Shown piece by piece: positions 1-7,746 of a stretch of 64,000 nucleotides of DNA (its first letter is position 1; each line of letters begins with the position of its first letter). The notes below the pieces were generated by a model. It had not been told where the DNA came from. It made no database searches and saw nothing but the letters and a program-made list of their open reading frames with translations. Source of the DNA: Streptomyces sp. NRRL B-3428 (GTDB taxonomy: Bacteria > Actinomycetota > Actinomycetes > Streptomycetales > Streptomycetaceae); contig JOGW01000002.1 in NCBI GenBank assembly GCA_000721375.1, forward strand, positions 744,001 to 808,000. Direction: 5' to 3'. Both the position numbers and the translations under genes were made by a program.

Positions 1-583
1 CCGTAGCGCCATCGACTATTCGCAGAGCTCGAAGCGCGTCAGAGGGCTGGCGGACGAAGAGCTGGCGCTGCGTCACAGCGACGAGGCCGAGCTGACACGA
101 CTGGAGGCCGGCTACGACTACAGCGATGCCATGCGCAACAGCACCAAGAACGCAGAAGCCTATGGCGAGACAGTGGCGGAGCTCCAGGTCATCCCGGAGC
201 ACTATCCGAACGCCACAAAGCAGACGCTTTACGGCCCTCGGAACGGCAACGACCAGTTCGACCAGGTCTGGGCACGCGAGGACGGCGGATTCGTCGTTGT
301 AGAGGCGAAAGCCGATGTGGATACCCCATTGGGCAAGCGCGATCTGCCCGGCGGCGGTAGCGCCAAGCAGGGTTCGCGCGAGTATTTCCTCGACATCATT
401 CGGAAGATGTACGAGCGGGAGCGCCAATTCCCCAGTGAAGGCGAGCTCGCCGACAAGCTCATGGCCGCCCTTGACGCAGGCAAGCTTGACTACATCCTGG
501 TCAAGGGCAAGTCTGACGGTGCTCAGTACGCTGGCTACGTAAAGGAGCAGTTCGATATCTCGAAGGGCAGGAACGTCCCGTGA
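1..583 (+). CDS. Polymorphic toxin, C-terminal nuclease-like domain (5' end outside window)
   Basis: The reading frame is open from base 2 with no start needed, so this is the 3' end of a larger gene and the internal ATG at 131 is probably not the start. The visible 193 residues include a PD-(D/E)XK-like core: an Asp in FDQVW, then VVVEAKA, then KQGSREYF, which fits a restriction-endonuclease-fold toxin tip. Such tips sit at the C-terminus of large secreted or RHS-type proteins and attack nucleic acid in competitors. The stop overlaps the GTG of the next gene, an Imm49-type immunity gene, which is the usual toxin-immunity order. The fold assignment is inference from motif spacing; the polymorphic-toxin call rests mainly on context. 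Confidence 0.6.
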   Translation, partial: RSAIDYSQSSKRVRGLADEELALRHSDEAELTRLEAGYDYSDAMRNSTKNAEAYGETVAELQVIPEHYPNATKQTLYGPRNGNDQFDQVWAREDGGFVVVEAKADVDTPLGKRDLPGGGSAKQGSREYFLDIIRKMYERERQFPSEGELADKLMAALDAGKLDYILVKGKSDGAQYAGYVKEQFDISKGRNVP

Positions 584-1443
584 CAGTGTCAGTCAGCCGA
601 CACGGCAGCGCAGGGCCTGACGACGCGGCCTACGCAGACAGCCTGACGCGGCGTCTGGCCACCAGGGTCGACACCCTGGAACGGTCGCCGGACATGCTGG
701 ATGCAGCGCTCGCCCTGGCCCAGGTCCACGTCAACGCGCGCCTCGCCGTCGACCCGGATGCTTCCCACCTCCCCACATGGGAGGCCGTGGTCTCCGCGAT
801 GCAGATCAGCTCCGCACTGTTCGCCACGTCCGCTCCGGTCGGAAGCGGGCCTGTCGAGTGCCGCATCGGCGACGAGATTCGCGCGCTGCCGACCACTGGC
901 CCGCTCTCGGCCCACACGGCCGGAAACTGGCTTACGGCCTTTTACTACGCGATCGTGTGCCGCGATCAGGCCCGGATGACGATGCTGTGCAACGTACCGC
1001 TCGACCTGCTGCGCGAAAGCCCCGTGGAATACGACGAGTTCATCTTCCACTGGATCGACGCGCTGCAGACCTACTGGCTCGAACGGCCGGGGCTCGTCGA
1101 CAAGTTGGTCGCAGCGATCGAAATGTCACACCCGGATCAAGCACAGAACACTGACCGCGAATCGCTGGACAGGCTCCTCTTCCAGCCGATCAGCCTGTTC
1201 CATCGCTTTATCCGCAAGGACCACGAAGCATTCCGGCAGACGCTCATCGAGGCGCTGGAACAGCACAAGGCGTACTGGAGCGCATCGGAGGAGCGCGCGA
1301 ATTCCGTGGAGGGATATCTCGCACTCGGACCGCTGGCCATGGCCTGCCTGGCCTACGACGCCCAGTTCCCGCTCGATATCGATTCGCCCTACATTCCGAG
1401 CGAACTCCTCAACCGGGCATGGCTCGGCGAATTCCCCACGTGA
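580..1443 (+). CDS. Immunity 49 family protein
   Basis: A 287-residue, mostly helical protein resembling the Imm49 family of actinobacterial immunity proteins, judged from its overall sequence (N-terminal YADSLTRRLATRVDTLERSP and the central HTAGNWLTAFYYAIVCRD stretch). Imm49 proteins neutralise a cognate polymorphic toxin in the producing cell. The GTG start shares a GTGA with the toxin stop, so the two are translationally coupled, which should ensure that antidote accompanies toxin. No signal peptide or membrane segment is visible, consistent with a cytoplasmic antidote. The family call is from recognition, not a search; the pairing with the upstream toxin is strongly supported by the overlap. 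Confidence 0.8.
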   Translation: MTVSVSRHGSAGPDDAAYADSLTRRLATRVDTLERSPDMLDAALALAQVHVNARLAVDPDASHLPTWEAVVSAMQISSALFATSAPVGSGPVECRIGDEIRALPTTGPLSAHTAGNWLTAFYYAIVCRDQARMTMLCNVPLDLLRESPVEYDEFIFHWIDALQTYWLERPGLVDKLVAAIEMSHPDQAQNTDRESLDRLLFQPISLFHRFIRKDHEAFRQTLIEALEQHKAYWSASEERANSVEGYLALGPLAMACLAYDAQFPLDIDSPYIPSELLNRAWLGEFPT

Positions 1444-1540
1444 TCCGAGCTGGTCGCGTAGTGAGCACCCGCTCCTGCGGCAGGGGCGCAGGAGCCGCGC
1501 GTGCAGGTATCCGGGCGAGAAGGGCGAGTGACAAGACCTC

Positions 1541-1978
1541 ATGAGCGACCTCTACGAGCTCCAGCTCTCGCTGGACCTTCCTAGCGATCTGAGCAACGAC
1601 GAACTTAAGTCACTGCGCTGGCATTTGGGCGCCGAAGGTCACGAGCATCCCGACGAGCAAGATGATCCGAACAACTGGCCGCTGTTTTGCTATCGCGGCC
1701 CCGCCACACGCATCGGCGGGATCTTGACAGGGGACCTGCACCACGGACCGCGCGGCTGGTCGCTCACCGTCCGCCAAGAAGTACACCCCGACGGGTTCTC
1801 GCATTTGGACTCCTTGCTGACCTGGCTCGGCGCCCGGACGACGACCCTCGGAACCGTGGGCTACCTCCGCTTCCTCGAAGACCACCTCCCCGACCTCTTC
1901 ATCGCCGATGCCAGATTGATCACACGAGTCACGGTAAAGCAGCAGCAAGCCGAGGCCACGCTGCTGCCCTACGAGTAG
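1541..1978 (+). CDS. Hypothetical protein downstream of toxin-immunity pair
   Basis: Unrecognised 145-residue acidic protein with no signal peptide or transmembrane segment. It is rich in Leu, Asp and His, with a GPRGWSLTVRQEVHPDG segment followed by a WLGARTTTLGTVGYLRFLEDHLPDLF region that looks like a compact alpha/beta fold. It lies 97 bases after the Imm49 gene on the same strand and may be an additional orphan immunity gene, as such genes often accumulate beside polymorphic toxins. That role is inference from position alone. Confidence 0.55.
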   Translation: MSDLYELQLSLDLPSDLSNDELKSLRWHLGAEGHEHPDEQDDPNNWPLFCYRGPATRIGGILTGDLHHGPRGWSLTVRQEVHPDGFSHLDSLLTWLGARTTTLGTVGYLRFLEDHLPDLFIADARLITRVTVKQQQAEATLLPYE

Positions 1979-2444
1979 ACGCCTGTAGGGCGCGCTAACT
2001 GCCGGATAGACCTTTCTGGACACCTCTGCTGAGGCGACGTCTCCGATGGTCACGCGATGCCGAAGTGACGGCTGACCTCGTCGATCGTGAAGCCACCGGC
2101 GGCACCCCTTCGGTTCACGTGGGTCGGCGAAGTCGACGCCTGAGTTGACCTCGTCAACAGGCGGGCGATTTGCACTCACGTCGGATCTCCGCGCGCTGTC
2201 CTTCGGTATGGCGCTACGCCCGGAGGACACGGGGTTCGTTCTCTGAGGGCACCGCGCCTGCAGCCGGCCTTGCCGAAGCGAGTCACCGGTTCCAGCAGAG
2301 TCGGGCACAGACACGGGCTTCTTCGTATCGCGCTCGCCGTCGTCGTGGGCAGTGTCGACCACTTGTGACCAGCTACTTCCGCTCTTCACCAAGCCGACGG
2401 TGTGGTGGTCGCGTCGTTGCCGTCGCGATCACTTGGAGGCCGGC
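1979..2444. other. Intergenic region, no confident gene
   Basis: No frame here has convincing coding character. On the minus strand a short frame ending at the TGA at 2050-2052 reads GFTIDEVSRHFGIA just before the stop, which resembles the tail of a helix-turn-helix protein. No intact gene can be built from it because the upstream part is scrambled between frames. It may be the remnant of a gene lost by decay. Confidence 0.4.
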
Positions 2445-2609
2445 ATGGTGCCGACTCTCGCGCTGTCCGTCGCCACACTGCTGGTGACCGTCCTGCTCAC
2501 CGGCCTCCCCCTCACGCCGGGCGAAATGCGAATCTGCGCACGTCCCGGCCCCGGACTTCACCGACGGGTAAGCCGGGGGCGGGCACTGCACCGGGGCGGT
2601 GTCCGGTGA
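2445..2609 (+). CDS. Small membrane protein coupled to ATPase gene
   Basis: A 54-residue ORF. Its ATG follows a good ribosome-binding site (GGAGG at 2435-2439), and it opens with a single strong hydrophobic helix, MVPTLALSVATLLVTVLLTG, followed by an Arg-rich, positively charged tail. Its TGA shares GTGA with the GTG start of the next gene. The RBS, the membrane helix and the coupling overlap together argue for a real small gene, although no family is recognised. Alternatively it could be a leader ORF that sets translation of the ATPase gene. Confidence 0.45.
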   Translation: MVPTLALSVATLLVTVLLTGLPLTPGEMRICARPGPGLHRRVSRGRALHRGGVR

Positions 2610-3100
2610 CCTTCACACCGCCCCGCCCGCTCGACGGCGTGGTCTACCGCTGGACAAGCTGCACGCCAAACCCGACCGCCGAAGCCCGGGCCGTGGTGCG
2701 CCGCACTCTGAGCGGACTCGGGTTGCCTGGTGAGACAGTGAGCGATGCCGTGCTGGTCGTCTCGGAGTTCGTGGCGAATGCCGCCGAGTACGCGTACGGG
2801 CCGTACGAGGTGCGCATTCGCCGATCGCCCGCGGAGATCATCTGCGAAGTGTCCGACGGGCACCCGGTCATCCCCCACTTCCCCACCCTCCCTACGGCCA
2901 GTCCGTTCGAGCCCAACCCGCAAGACCGGGGCGGTGGCCTGAATGCACTCTGTGCGCTGCTCGCGGAGCGCGGACGAGGGCTGCACATCGTTGATCAGCT
3001 GAGTCGTGGAGCTTGGGGCTTCAGATCCTCCCGCGGCACGAAGACAGCGTGGGCGGCCTGGCCTATCACCGGGGTCGGCGCTCGGGAATGTGACGGGTGA
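2606..3100 (+). CDS. ATP-binding protein, histidine kinase-like ATPase fold (RsbW/anti-sigma type)
   Basis: 164 residues of the small standalone HATPase type common in Streptomyces, which usually act as anti-sigma/serine kinases or regulators. The N-box-like helix is VSEFVANAAEYA (residues about 50-61), with Asn where ATP-Mg is bound; ICEVSDGHPV supplies the G1 Asp-Gly. A GGGLNAL / RGRGLHIVDQLS segment forms the glycine-rich lid, and the GTKTAWAAW end is typical. The GTG start is chosen because the family fold begins directly after it and because it overlaps the stop of the preceding small ORF; the longer upstream frame is low-complexity Arg/Pro. The target sigma factor is unknown. Confidence 0.75.
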   Translation: MTFTPPRPLDGVVYRWTSCTPNPTAEARAVVRRTLSGLGLPGETVSDAVLVVSEFVANAAEYAYGPYEVRIRRSPAEIICEVSDGHPVIPHFPTLPTASPFEPNPQDRGGGLNALCALLAERGRGLHIVDQLSRGAWGFRSSRGTKTAWAAWPITGVGARECDG

Positions 3101-3144
3101 GGCAGCTGGGGCTTGAGGGTCGATGATTACGCAGGGTTGCCAAG

Positions 3145-3182
3145 TGCGTCGGTTATCACCTATTCGGGCGATAACCGGCGCA
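3145..3182 (+). terminator. Hairpin, probable terminator
   Basis: Inverted repeat TGCGTCGGTTATC / GATAACCGGCGCA with one mismatch in 13 pairs and a 12-base loop. It lies 45 bases after the ATPase stop and about 150 bases before the Tad operon. It lacks a T-run, as most Streptomyces terminators do. An operator role for the Tad operon is the alternative. Confidence 0.5.
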
Positions 3183-3332
3183 TCTTGGTGTAGGCCACCG
3201 GCAATGAGGAGCATCGTCGAGTAACAGCAGGTGGATCGGCTGGAGTTGATGCCCGCGGTGCGCATCACTCCGGTTCTGTTCGCTTGCGGGAGGCTCCTGT
3301 TCGAGCGCGGTCGGTTACGGAGGGTGGGGTCG

Positions 3333-3884
3333 GTGGAGGCCACGAGACGTACCAGAGTCCGGGCGGCTGCGACGGGAGTGCTCGTTGCCGGGGGCCTGTT
3401 GAGTGGATGCTCGCAGGAGCCTTCGGGTTCGAGACCGTTGCCCGATGCGAGCAATGCCCGCAATGCAAGATCGGCCTCCACATCGGCGGAGGAGGAGCGG
3501 GTGGCCGCGCTCAGTGCGTACCGCTCGATGTGGGCTGACCTCGTTGCCGTATCCGCTGCTCCCGATCCTGAGGCGAAGCGTCTCGGTGACCATGCGACTG
3601 GTGGCGCGCTGAAGTTGATGCAGTTCGGCGTGGAGAAGCTTGAGCGGGAGAAGGCTGTGCTCAAGGGTGATCCGCGCCTTGACCCGGCGGTGCTGACCGC
3701 GTCCGGCACTCGCGTCACGGTGAAGGACTGCGTGGACGGCAGGAACTGGCTGGCGTACACGCGGGACGGAAAGCTCAGGGACGACGTGCCGGGCAGTCAC
3801 TTCCAGGCCGATGCCACGGTGGAGCGCAAGGACGGCGCCTGGAAAGTGTCGCACTTCTATATGCATGAGGCGGGGTCGTGTTGA
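3333..3884 (+). CDS. Lipoprotein, first gene of Tad pilus operon
   Basis: 183-residue secreted lipoprotein. The signal sequence (RTRVRAAATGVLVAGGLL) ends in a lipobox LLSGC, with Cys as the acylated residue, followed by a Ser-rich linker. The C-terminal part (about residues 50-183) resembles small NTF2-like domains, ending GAWKVSHFYMHE. The GTG at 3333 is chosen over the upstream GTG at 3231 because a GGAGGG ribosome-binding site lies just before it, the signal peptide starts there, and the longer frame would contain a TTA codon, which is rare in Streptomyces. Its 3' end overlaps the next gene by 7 bases. A role at the cell envelope in pilus assembly is inferred from operon position. Confidence 0.75.
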   Translation: MEATRRTRVRAAATGVLVAGGLLSGCSQEPSGSRPLPDASNARNARSASTSAEEERVAALSAYRSMWADLVAVSAAPDPEAKRLGDHATGGALKLMQFGVEKLEREKAVLKGDPRLDPAVLTASGTRVTVKDCVDGRNWLAYTRDGKLRDDVPGSHFQADATVERKDGAWKVSHFYMHEAGSC

Positions 3885-4750
3885 GCCCGCGTTGCACGTC
3901 GCATGGGGCGGCGGCCCTCGTCGTCGGCGGTTTCATCGCCGTGATGGTCGCTCCGGCCGCGTACGCCGAACAGGGGCCGGACTTCTTCGGCGGGACCGAC
4001 TGCAACGCGCCGGGTGAATGCCGACCGTACGCAGGCTCGCGAACTCGGCCCGCCGGCGGGAGTGGCACCTCTCATGGCGGGGGCAGTGGTCGGGGAACGG
4101 GCCGCGGTGGCTCCGCTACTGGCGGCGGGTCGACTGTCGGCGGTGGCTCGGCATCCGCGCCGGTCCAGGCACCGGACTGGTGGAGGCCGAGTGCTGGTGA
4201 CCTGGGGCTACGGGCGCCATTCGAGTTCCCGGCCGACGAGGCGGAAGAGCCGGAGGGAGCCCCGCCAGTTCCTGTCGAGGTCGTGGTGGAACAGGCGGTC
4301 GGGAACCTGGAGTTGCCCACCCCGGTGATCCGCACGAGCCCGGATGAGGATCTCGCTCAGGTGGTGCATGTGCCGACCTGGATGTGGGTGGAGGGCGATT
4401 CGTGGGGGCCGGTGTCCGCGTCGGCTCAGGTGCCCGGGTTGAAGGTGACGGCCACGGCGCGTGCGCGTGAAGCGGTGTGGTCGATGGGCGAGGGCGGGCG
4501 GGTCGTGTGCAAGGGGCCGGGGACGCCGTACTCCAGAGCGTACGAGCCGAAGAAGCCGTCGCCGGACTGCGGTTACACGTACCGCAAGGCATCGACCGGG
4601 CGGCAGGGCGACTCGTACACGGTGACGGTGCAGGTCGTCTGGGATGTGGAGTGGCACGGCGGTGGGCAGGCTGGTGAGATCCCGGGTCTGGTGATGGCGG
4701 CCGAGCACGAGCTGGTGGTGGACGAGGTACAGGCCGTCGTAGCGCGCTGA
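3878..4750 (+). CDS. Secreted protein of Tad operon
   Basis: 290 residues. An N-terminal signal peptide ends near PAAYAEQ; a Gly/Ser-rich low-complexity linker follows (about residues 53-92), then a beta-rich C-terminal region with WMWVEGDSWGPVSA and paired cysteines (VCKGPGTP and SPDCGYTY) that could form a disulphide. Proteins of this shape commonly precede the cpaB/tadA genes in actinobacterial Tad loci, where they are often mislabelled as nucleotide-binding; no P-loop is present here. The function is unknown, but secretion is clear. It overlaps the lipoprotein gene, so the two are probably cotranslated. Confidence 0.7.
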   Translation: MLSPRCTSHGAAALVVGGFIAVMVAPAAYAEQGPDFFGGTDCNAPGECRPYAGSRTRPAGGSGTSHGGGSGRGTGRGGSATGGGSTVGGGSASAPVQAPDWWRPSAGDLGLRAPFEFPADEAEEPEGAPPVPVEVVVEQAVGNLELPTPVIRTSPDEDLAQVVHVPTWMWVEGDSWGPVSASAQVPGLKVTATARAREAVWSMGEGGRVVCKGPGTPYSRAYEPKKPSPDCGYTYRKASTGRQGDSYTVTVQVVWDVEWHGGGQAGEIPGLVMAAEHELVVDEVQAVVAR

Positions 4751-4847
4751 CAGCGCGGTCCGGCGAGGTGTCGGCCGTTGGCGGGTGCTTCCGATCGTGG
4801 AGGGGCTGGGCTCTCCGGACTCTCCGAATTCTGCGGGGTGGATTGTT

Positions 4848-5549
4848 GTGGGTACTTCTGTGTCTTCAGCGGTGTCGAGAGGGGTCCGGGCCTCGGTACC
4901 CCGAACGCGCCGGGCCGGGCCGGAGCAGCGGCCTCCGGTGTCGGGCGGGCGGCGACGCAAACTGGGGTGGGTGTGGGCCGGAGTGGCGGCGGTCGCGGCT
5001 TCGGCGGTGGCGTTCACGCTTACCGGGCAGGAGTTGGGCGCGCGCACGGAAGTGCTGGTCTTGGCGCGGGATGTGCCCGCCGGGCATGTGCTGCAGCCGT
5101 CGGACCTGCGGGGCGTACAGGTGGCCACGGACACCGGGGTGGTGCCGGTCGCAGATCGCGGTGAGGTGGTGGGGCGGCGGGCCAAGGTTCCGCTGGTAGC
5201 CGGTTCGCTGCTGGCGCGCGGGCAGATCGGACGGACGGCATCATTCCCGCCGCCGGGCCGGTCCCAGGTGGCGCTCGCGGTGGAAGCCGGCGGGGCGCCG
5301 CCGGAGCTGGAGCGCGGGGATCGCGTCGCCGTACTTGCAGGGCCCAGTGGTGCCGGAGTCGCGGAGAAGCCCGACACAGCTACCGACTCGGTCGTGACGG
5401 GGACGGTAACCGGGGTGCGGGCACCTGAAGCGGCGGGAGGGCCGCGCGTCGTGACCGTGCTGGTGGAGACAGCGGCAGCCCGACGGGCCGCGGGGCTGGC
5501 GCATCCGCGTGTAGTGGTCCTGCCCGCCGAGGGCCGGGAGGCGCCCTGA
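4848..5549 (+). CDS. CpaB/RcpC-like SAF domain protein
   Basis: 233 residues with one membrane helix (KLGWVWAGVAAVAASAVAFT) and then a SAF domain at about residues 67-127 (TEVLVLARDVPAGHVLQPSD and VPLVAGSLLARGQI). SAF domains of Flp pilus CpaB/RcpC proteins are thought to help pass the pilus across the envelope. The GTG at 4848 is preferred: the stretch upstream of it has no signal-like character, and the Ser-rich segment after it leads into the basic pre-membrane region. Its stop overlaps the ATG of the TadZ-like gene (TGATG). GTG/TTG alternatives nearby make the start uncertain by a few codons. Confidence 0.75.
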   Translation: MGTSVSSAVSRGVRASVPRTRRAGPEQRPPVSGGRRRKLGWVWAGVAAVAASAVAFTLTGQELGARTEVLVLARDVPAGHVLQPSDLRGVQVATDTGVVPVADRGEVVGRRAKVPLVAGSLLARGQIGRTASFPPPGRSQVALAVEAGGAPPELERGDRVAVLAGPSGAGVAEKPDTATDSVVTGTVTGVRAPEAAGGPRVVTVLVETAAARRAAGLAHPRVVVLPAEGREAP

Positions 5550-6406
5550 TGAGACGGCTCTTGGTGATCGGCTCTGTCGCAGGCGCGCCGGGGGTGACGA
5601 CGACAGCCCTGGCATTGGCGGCGGCGTGGCCGATCGAACGGGACGGAAGCGTACGGCCGGTGATGGTGGAGGCCGACGGTTCGGGCGGGGATCTGATGAT
5701 CCGGTTCGGGCTGGGACCGTCGCCCTCGCTGTTGGACGTGGCTGCTGCCGCCGGTCAACCGCAGCCGGGCTCGCTGCTCGGTGCGGTGCGGGAACTGCCC
5801 AGCGGAGTACGGGTGGTGGCGTCCGTACCGGGGCGCGGGCCGTGCTCGGAGGCGGTGCGGCTGGTCGCCTCGCATGGCGGTCGGCGTGTGCTGCTCGGCG
5901 AGGAGCACGACATCGGCACGGTGATCGTGGACGTGGGCCGGATCTGTGCGGACGTGGAGCCGCTGCTCACCGAGGCCGACGAGCTGGTTCTGGTGACGCG
6001 TGGGGGTCCGGAAGCGCTGACGCAGGTCGCCGCGTGCGGGCTGGACGAGAAGCTGCGGGCGGATGGCCTGACGTTGCTGGTGGTCGGTCCGTGCCCGTAT
6101 CCGGCGGAGGAGATCGCGCAGGTGCTGAGCGTTGAGCGGGTCGTGCTGTGGCCGTGGGATGCGAAGTCCGCCGCAGCGGTGAGCTGTTCGGGGCCTCGGC
6201 CGCCGCGTACGTCCGGGTGGCGCGTTCCCCGGTTGATCGGGGCGGCCCGGTCGCTGGCCGAGCAACTGGCCGTATCCGCTGACGGTCTCGTGTCTCTCGC
6301 AGCTGGTGCGAGCGGAACGGGCCTTGGCGACAGCAGGACGCCCCTCGCCGGACGGATGCGCGTAGGCCTCGCGGGGGCACCGCGTGAAGAGGGGAGCGCG
6401 ACATGA
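5549..6406 (+). CDS. TadZ/CpaE-like ParA-family ATPase
   Basis: 285 residues of the MinD/ParA fold, the type that localises Tad secretion machinery (TadZ/CpaE). The P-loop region GSVAGAPGVTTTALALA is deviant: both the signature Lys and the usual GKT Lys are replaced, giving AGAPGVTTT. A Walker B-like segment GTVIVDVGRI and the VMVEADGSGGDL switch region are present. The last 40 residues are low-complexity Ala/Gly. It has a good GGGAGG site before the start and an ATGA overlap with tadA. Loss of P-loop Lys suggests it may bind nucleotide weakly or act only as a scaffold, as reported for some TadZ proteins. Confidence 0.75.
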   Translation: MRRLLVIGSVAGAPGVTTTALALAAAWPIERDGSVRPVMVEADGSGGDLMIRFGLGPSPSLLDVAAAAGQPQPGSLLGAVRELPSGVRVVASVPGRGPCSEAVRLVASHGGRRVLLGEEHDIGTVIVDVGRICADVEPLLTEADELVLVTRGGPEALTQVAACGLDEKLRADGLTLLVVGPCPYPAEEIAQVLSVERVVLWPWDAKSAAAVSCSGPRPPRTSGWRVPRLIGAARSLAEQLAVSADGLVSLAAGASGTGLGDSRTPLAGRMRVGLAGAPREEGSAT

Positions 6407-7746
6407 CCGAAACGCTCAACGGAGCGGTCGTCGGCGGCGAGCGGTGGATGACCGACGTGGTGCGGCAGCGGGTGGTGGGCCGGCTGGCCTCGTACGCCGA
6501 CGACCGCGAGGCGGCGGGGCTGCCGACAGAGGACGAGACCGGGCGGCAGGCCACGGTTTCGCGGATGATCGACGAGGAGTTGGGGGAACTTCGGCGCCAG
6601 GCGCTCGCCGGCGGCGGACGGATCGCCGATGCGGCGGCGGAGAACCGGGTCGCACAGGCAGTACGGGACGCGCTGTTCGGCACCGGCGGGTTGGAGCGAC
6701 TGCTGGCGGACGTGTCGCTGGAGAACATCTGCGTCAACGGCTGCGATGTGGTGTGGGTCAAGGATCAGTCCGGTGCGTGGCGCAGGGAGCGGCCGGTGGC
6801 CGACTCGGATGCGGAGCTCGTGGAGCTGGTGCGCACCCTGGCCACGCGGTGCGGGGACGAGGAGCGCCGGTTCGACCGCGGAATGCCGCGCCTGAACCTG
6901 CAACTGCCCGACGGATCGCGATTGTTCGCGGTGATGTCGGTGTGCGGGCGGGTGTCGCTGACGATCCGCCGCCACCGCTTCCCGGCCGCCTCGATGGCCG
7001 ACCTGGTACGCCTGGGCGTGTGCGACGCAGAGCTGGCCGCGCTGCTGACCGCGCTGGTGAAGGCGCGAAAGAACATCGTCATCGGCGGCGGCACGAACGT
7101 CGGCAAGACCACCGTGCTGCGGGCCTTCGCCAACGAGATCCCGCCCGCCGAGCGCCTGGTCACCGTCGAGGACACCTTCGAGCTCGGCCTGGACCGCAGC
7201 GGTGCGCACCCGAACGTCGTGGCCATGCAGGCCCGCGAGCCGAACATCGAGGGCGCGGGCGGCATCGACCAGGCGGAGCTGGTGCGCTGGGGGCTGCGCA
7301 TGTCCCCGGACCGGGTCATCGTCGGAGAGATCCGCGGCGCAGAAGTGATCCCGATGTGCAACGCCATGTCGCAGGGCAACGACGGCTCACTGTCCACCAT
7401 CCACGCCTCCACCTCGCGTGGAGTGTTCACCAAGCTCGCCTCGTATGCGGCCCAGTCACCCGAGCGCCTGTCGCTGGAGGCGACCAACTTGATGGTGGCC
7501 TCGGCGGTGCACTTCGTCGTGCACCTGGGCTGGGACACCCTCGGGCAGCGGGTGGTGGACTCGGTGCGCGAGGTCATCGACGCCGACGGGCCGCAGATCG
7601 TCTCCAACGAGGTGTACAAGCCCGGCCCGGACGGCCGCGCGGTGCGCGGCGCCCCTCTGCGGACGGAGACGGTCGACGACCTGGTCGCCGTCGGCTACAC
7701 GCCGCCGCATCTCGTGGCCGACACGTGGTGGGGAGAGCAGTCATGA
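6403..7746 (+). CDS. tadA: TadA/CpaF-type secretion ATPase of Flp pilus
   Basis: 447 residues, the motor ATPase of a Tad/Flp pilus and a member of the VirB11/GspE superfamily. The Walker A is GGGTNVGKTT (residues 228-237), with Asp box VTVEDTFEL, Walker B RMSPDRVIVGEIRG and His box GSLSTIHASTSRG all intact. The N-terminal region holds the usual helical domain and a VSLENICVNG segment. An RBS GAGGGGAG precedes the ATG. The gene overlaps both neighbours by ATGA, placing it firmly in the operon. A paralogous role in conjugation (VirB11-like) is possible in principle, but flanking tadB/tadC favour a pilus motor. Confidence 0.93.
   Translation: MTETLNGAVVGGERWMTDVVRQRVVGRLASYADDREAAGLPTEDETGRQATVSRMIDEELGELRRQALAGGGRIADAAAENRVAQAVRDALFGTGGLERLLADVSLENICVNGCDVVWVKDQSGAWRRERPVADSDAELVELVRTLATRCGDEERRFDRGMPRLNLQLPDGSRLFAVMSVCGRVSLTIRRHRFPAASMADLVRLGVCDAELAALLTALVKARKNIVIGGGTNVGKTTVLRAFANEIPPAERLVTVEDTFELGLDRSGAHPNVVAMQAREPNIEGAGGIDQAELVRWGLRMSPDRVIVGEIRGAEVIPMCNAMSQGNDGSLSTIHASTSRGVFTKLASYAAQSPERLSLEATNLMVASAVHFVVHLGWDTLGQRVVDSVREVIDADGPQIVSNEVYKPGPDGRAVRGAPLRTETVDDLVAVGYTPPHLVADTWWGEQS

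Noticed and set aside
1979..2444. Gene ending GFTIDEVSRHFGIA on the minus strand
   Set aside because: The frame upstream of this tail is scrambled and has no start or domain, so it is noted only as possible debris.
4208..6265. 685-residue minus-strand frame across the Tad operon
   Set aside because: It is the antisense shadow of the secreted-protein, SAF and TadZ genes, with Arg/Pro/Thr-rich low-complexity composition and no domain.
6384..7742. Long plus-strand frame that runs into TadB
   Set aside because: The first part is an out-of-frame reading of tadA; only the part after the ATG at 7743 encodes TadB.
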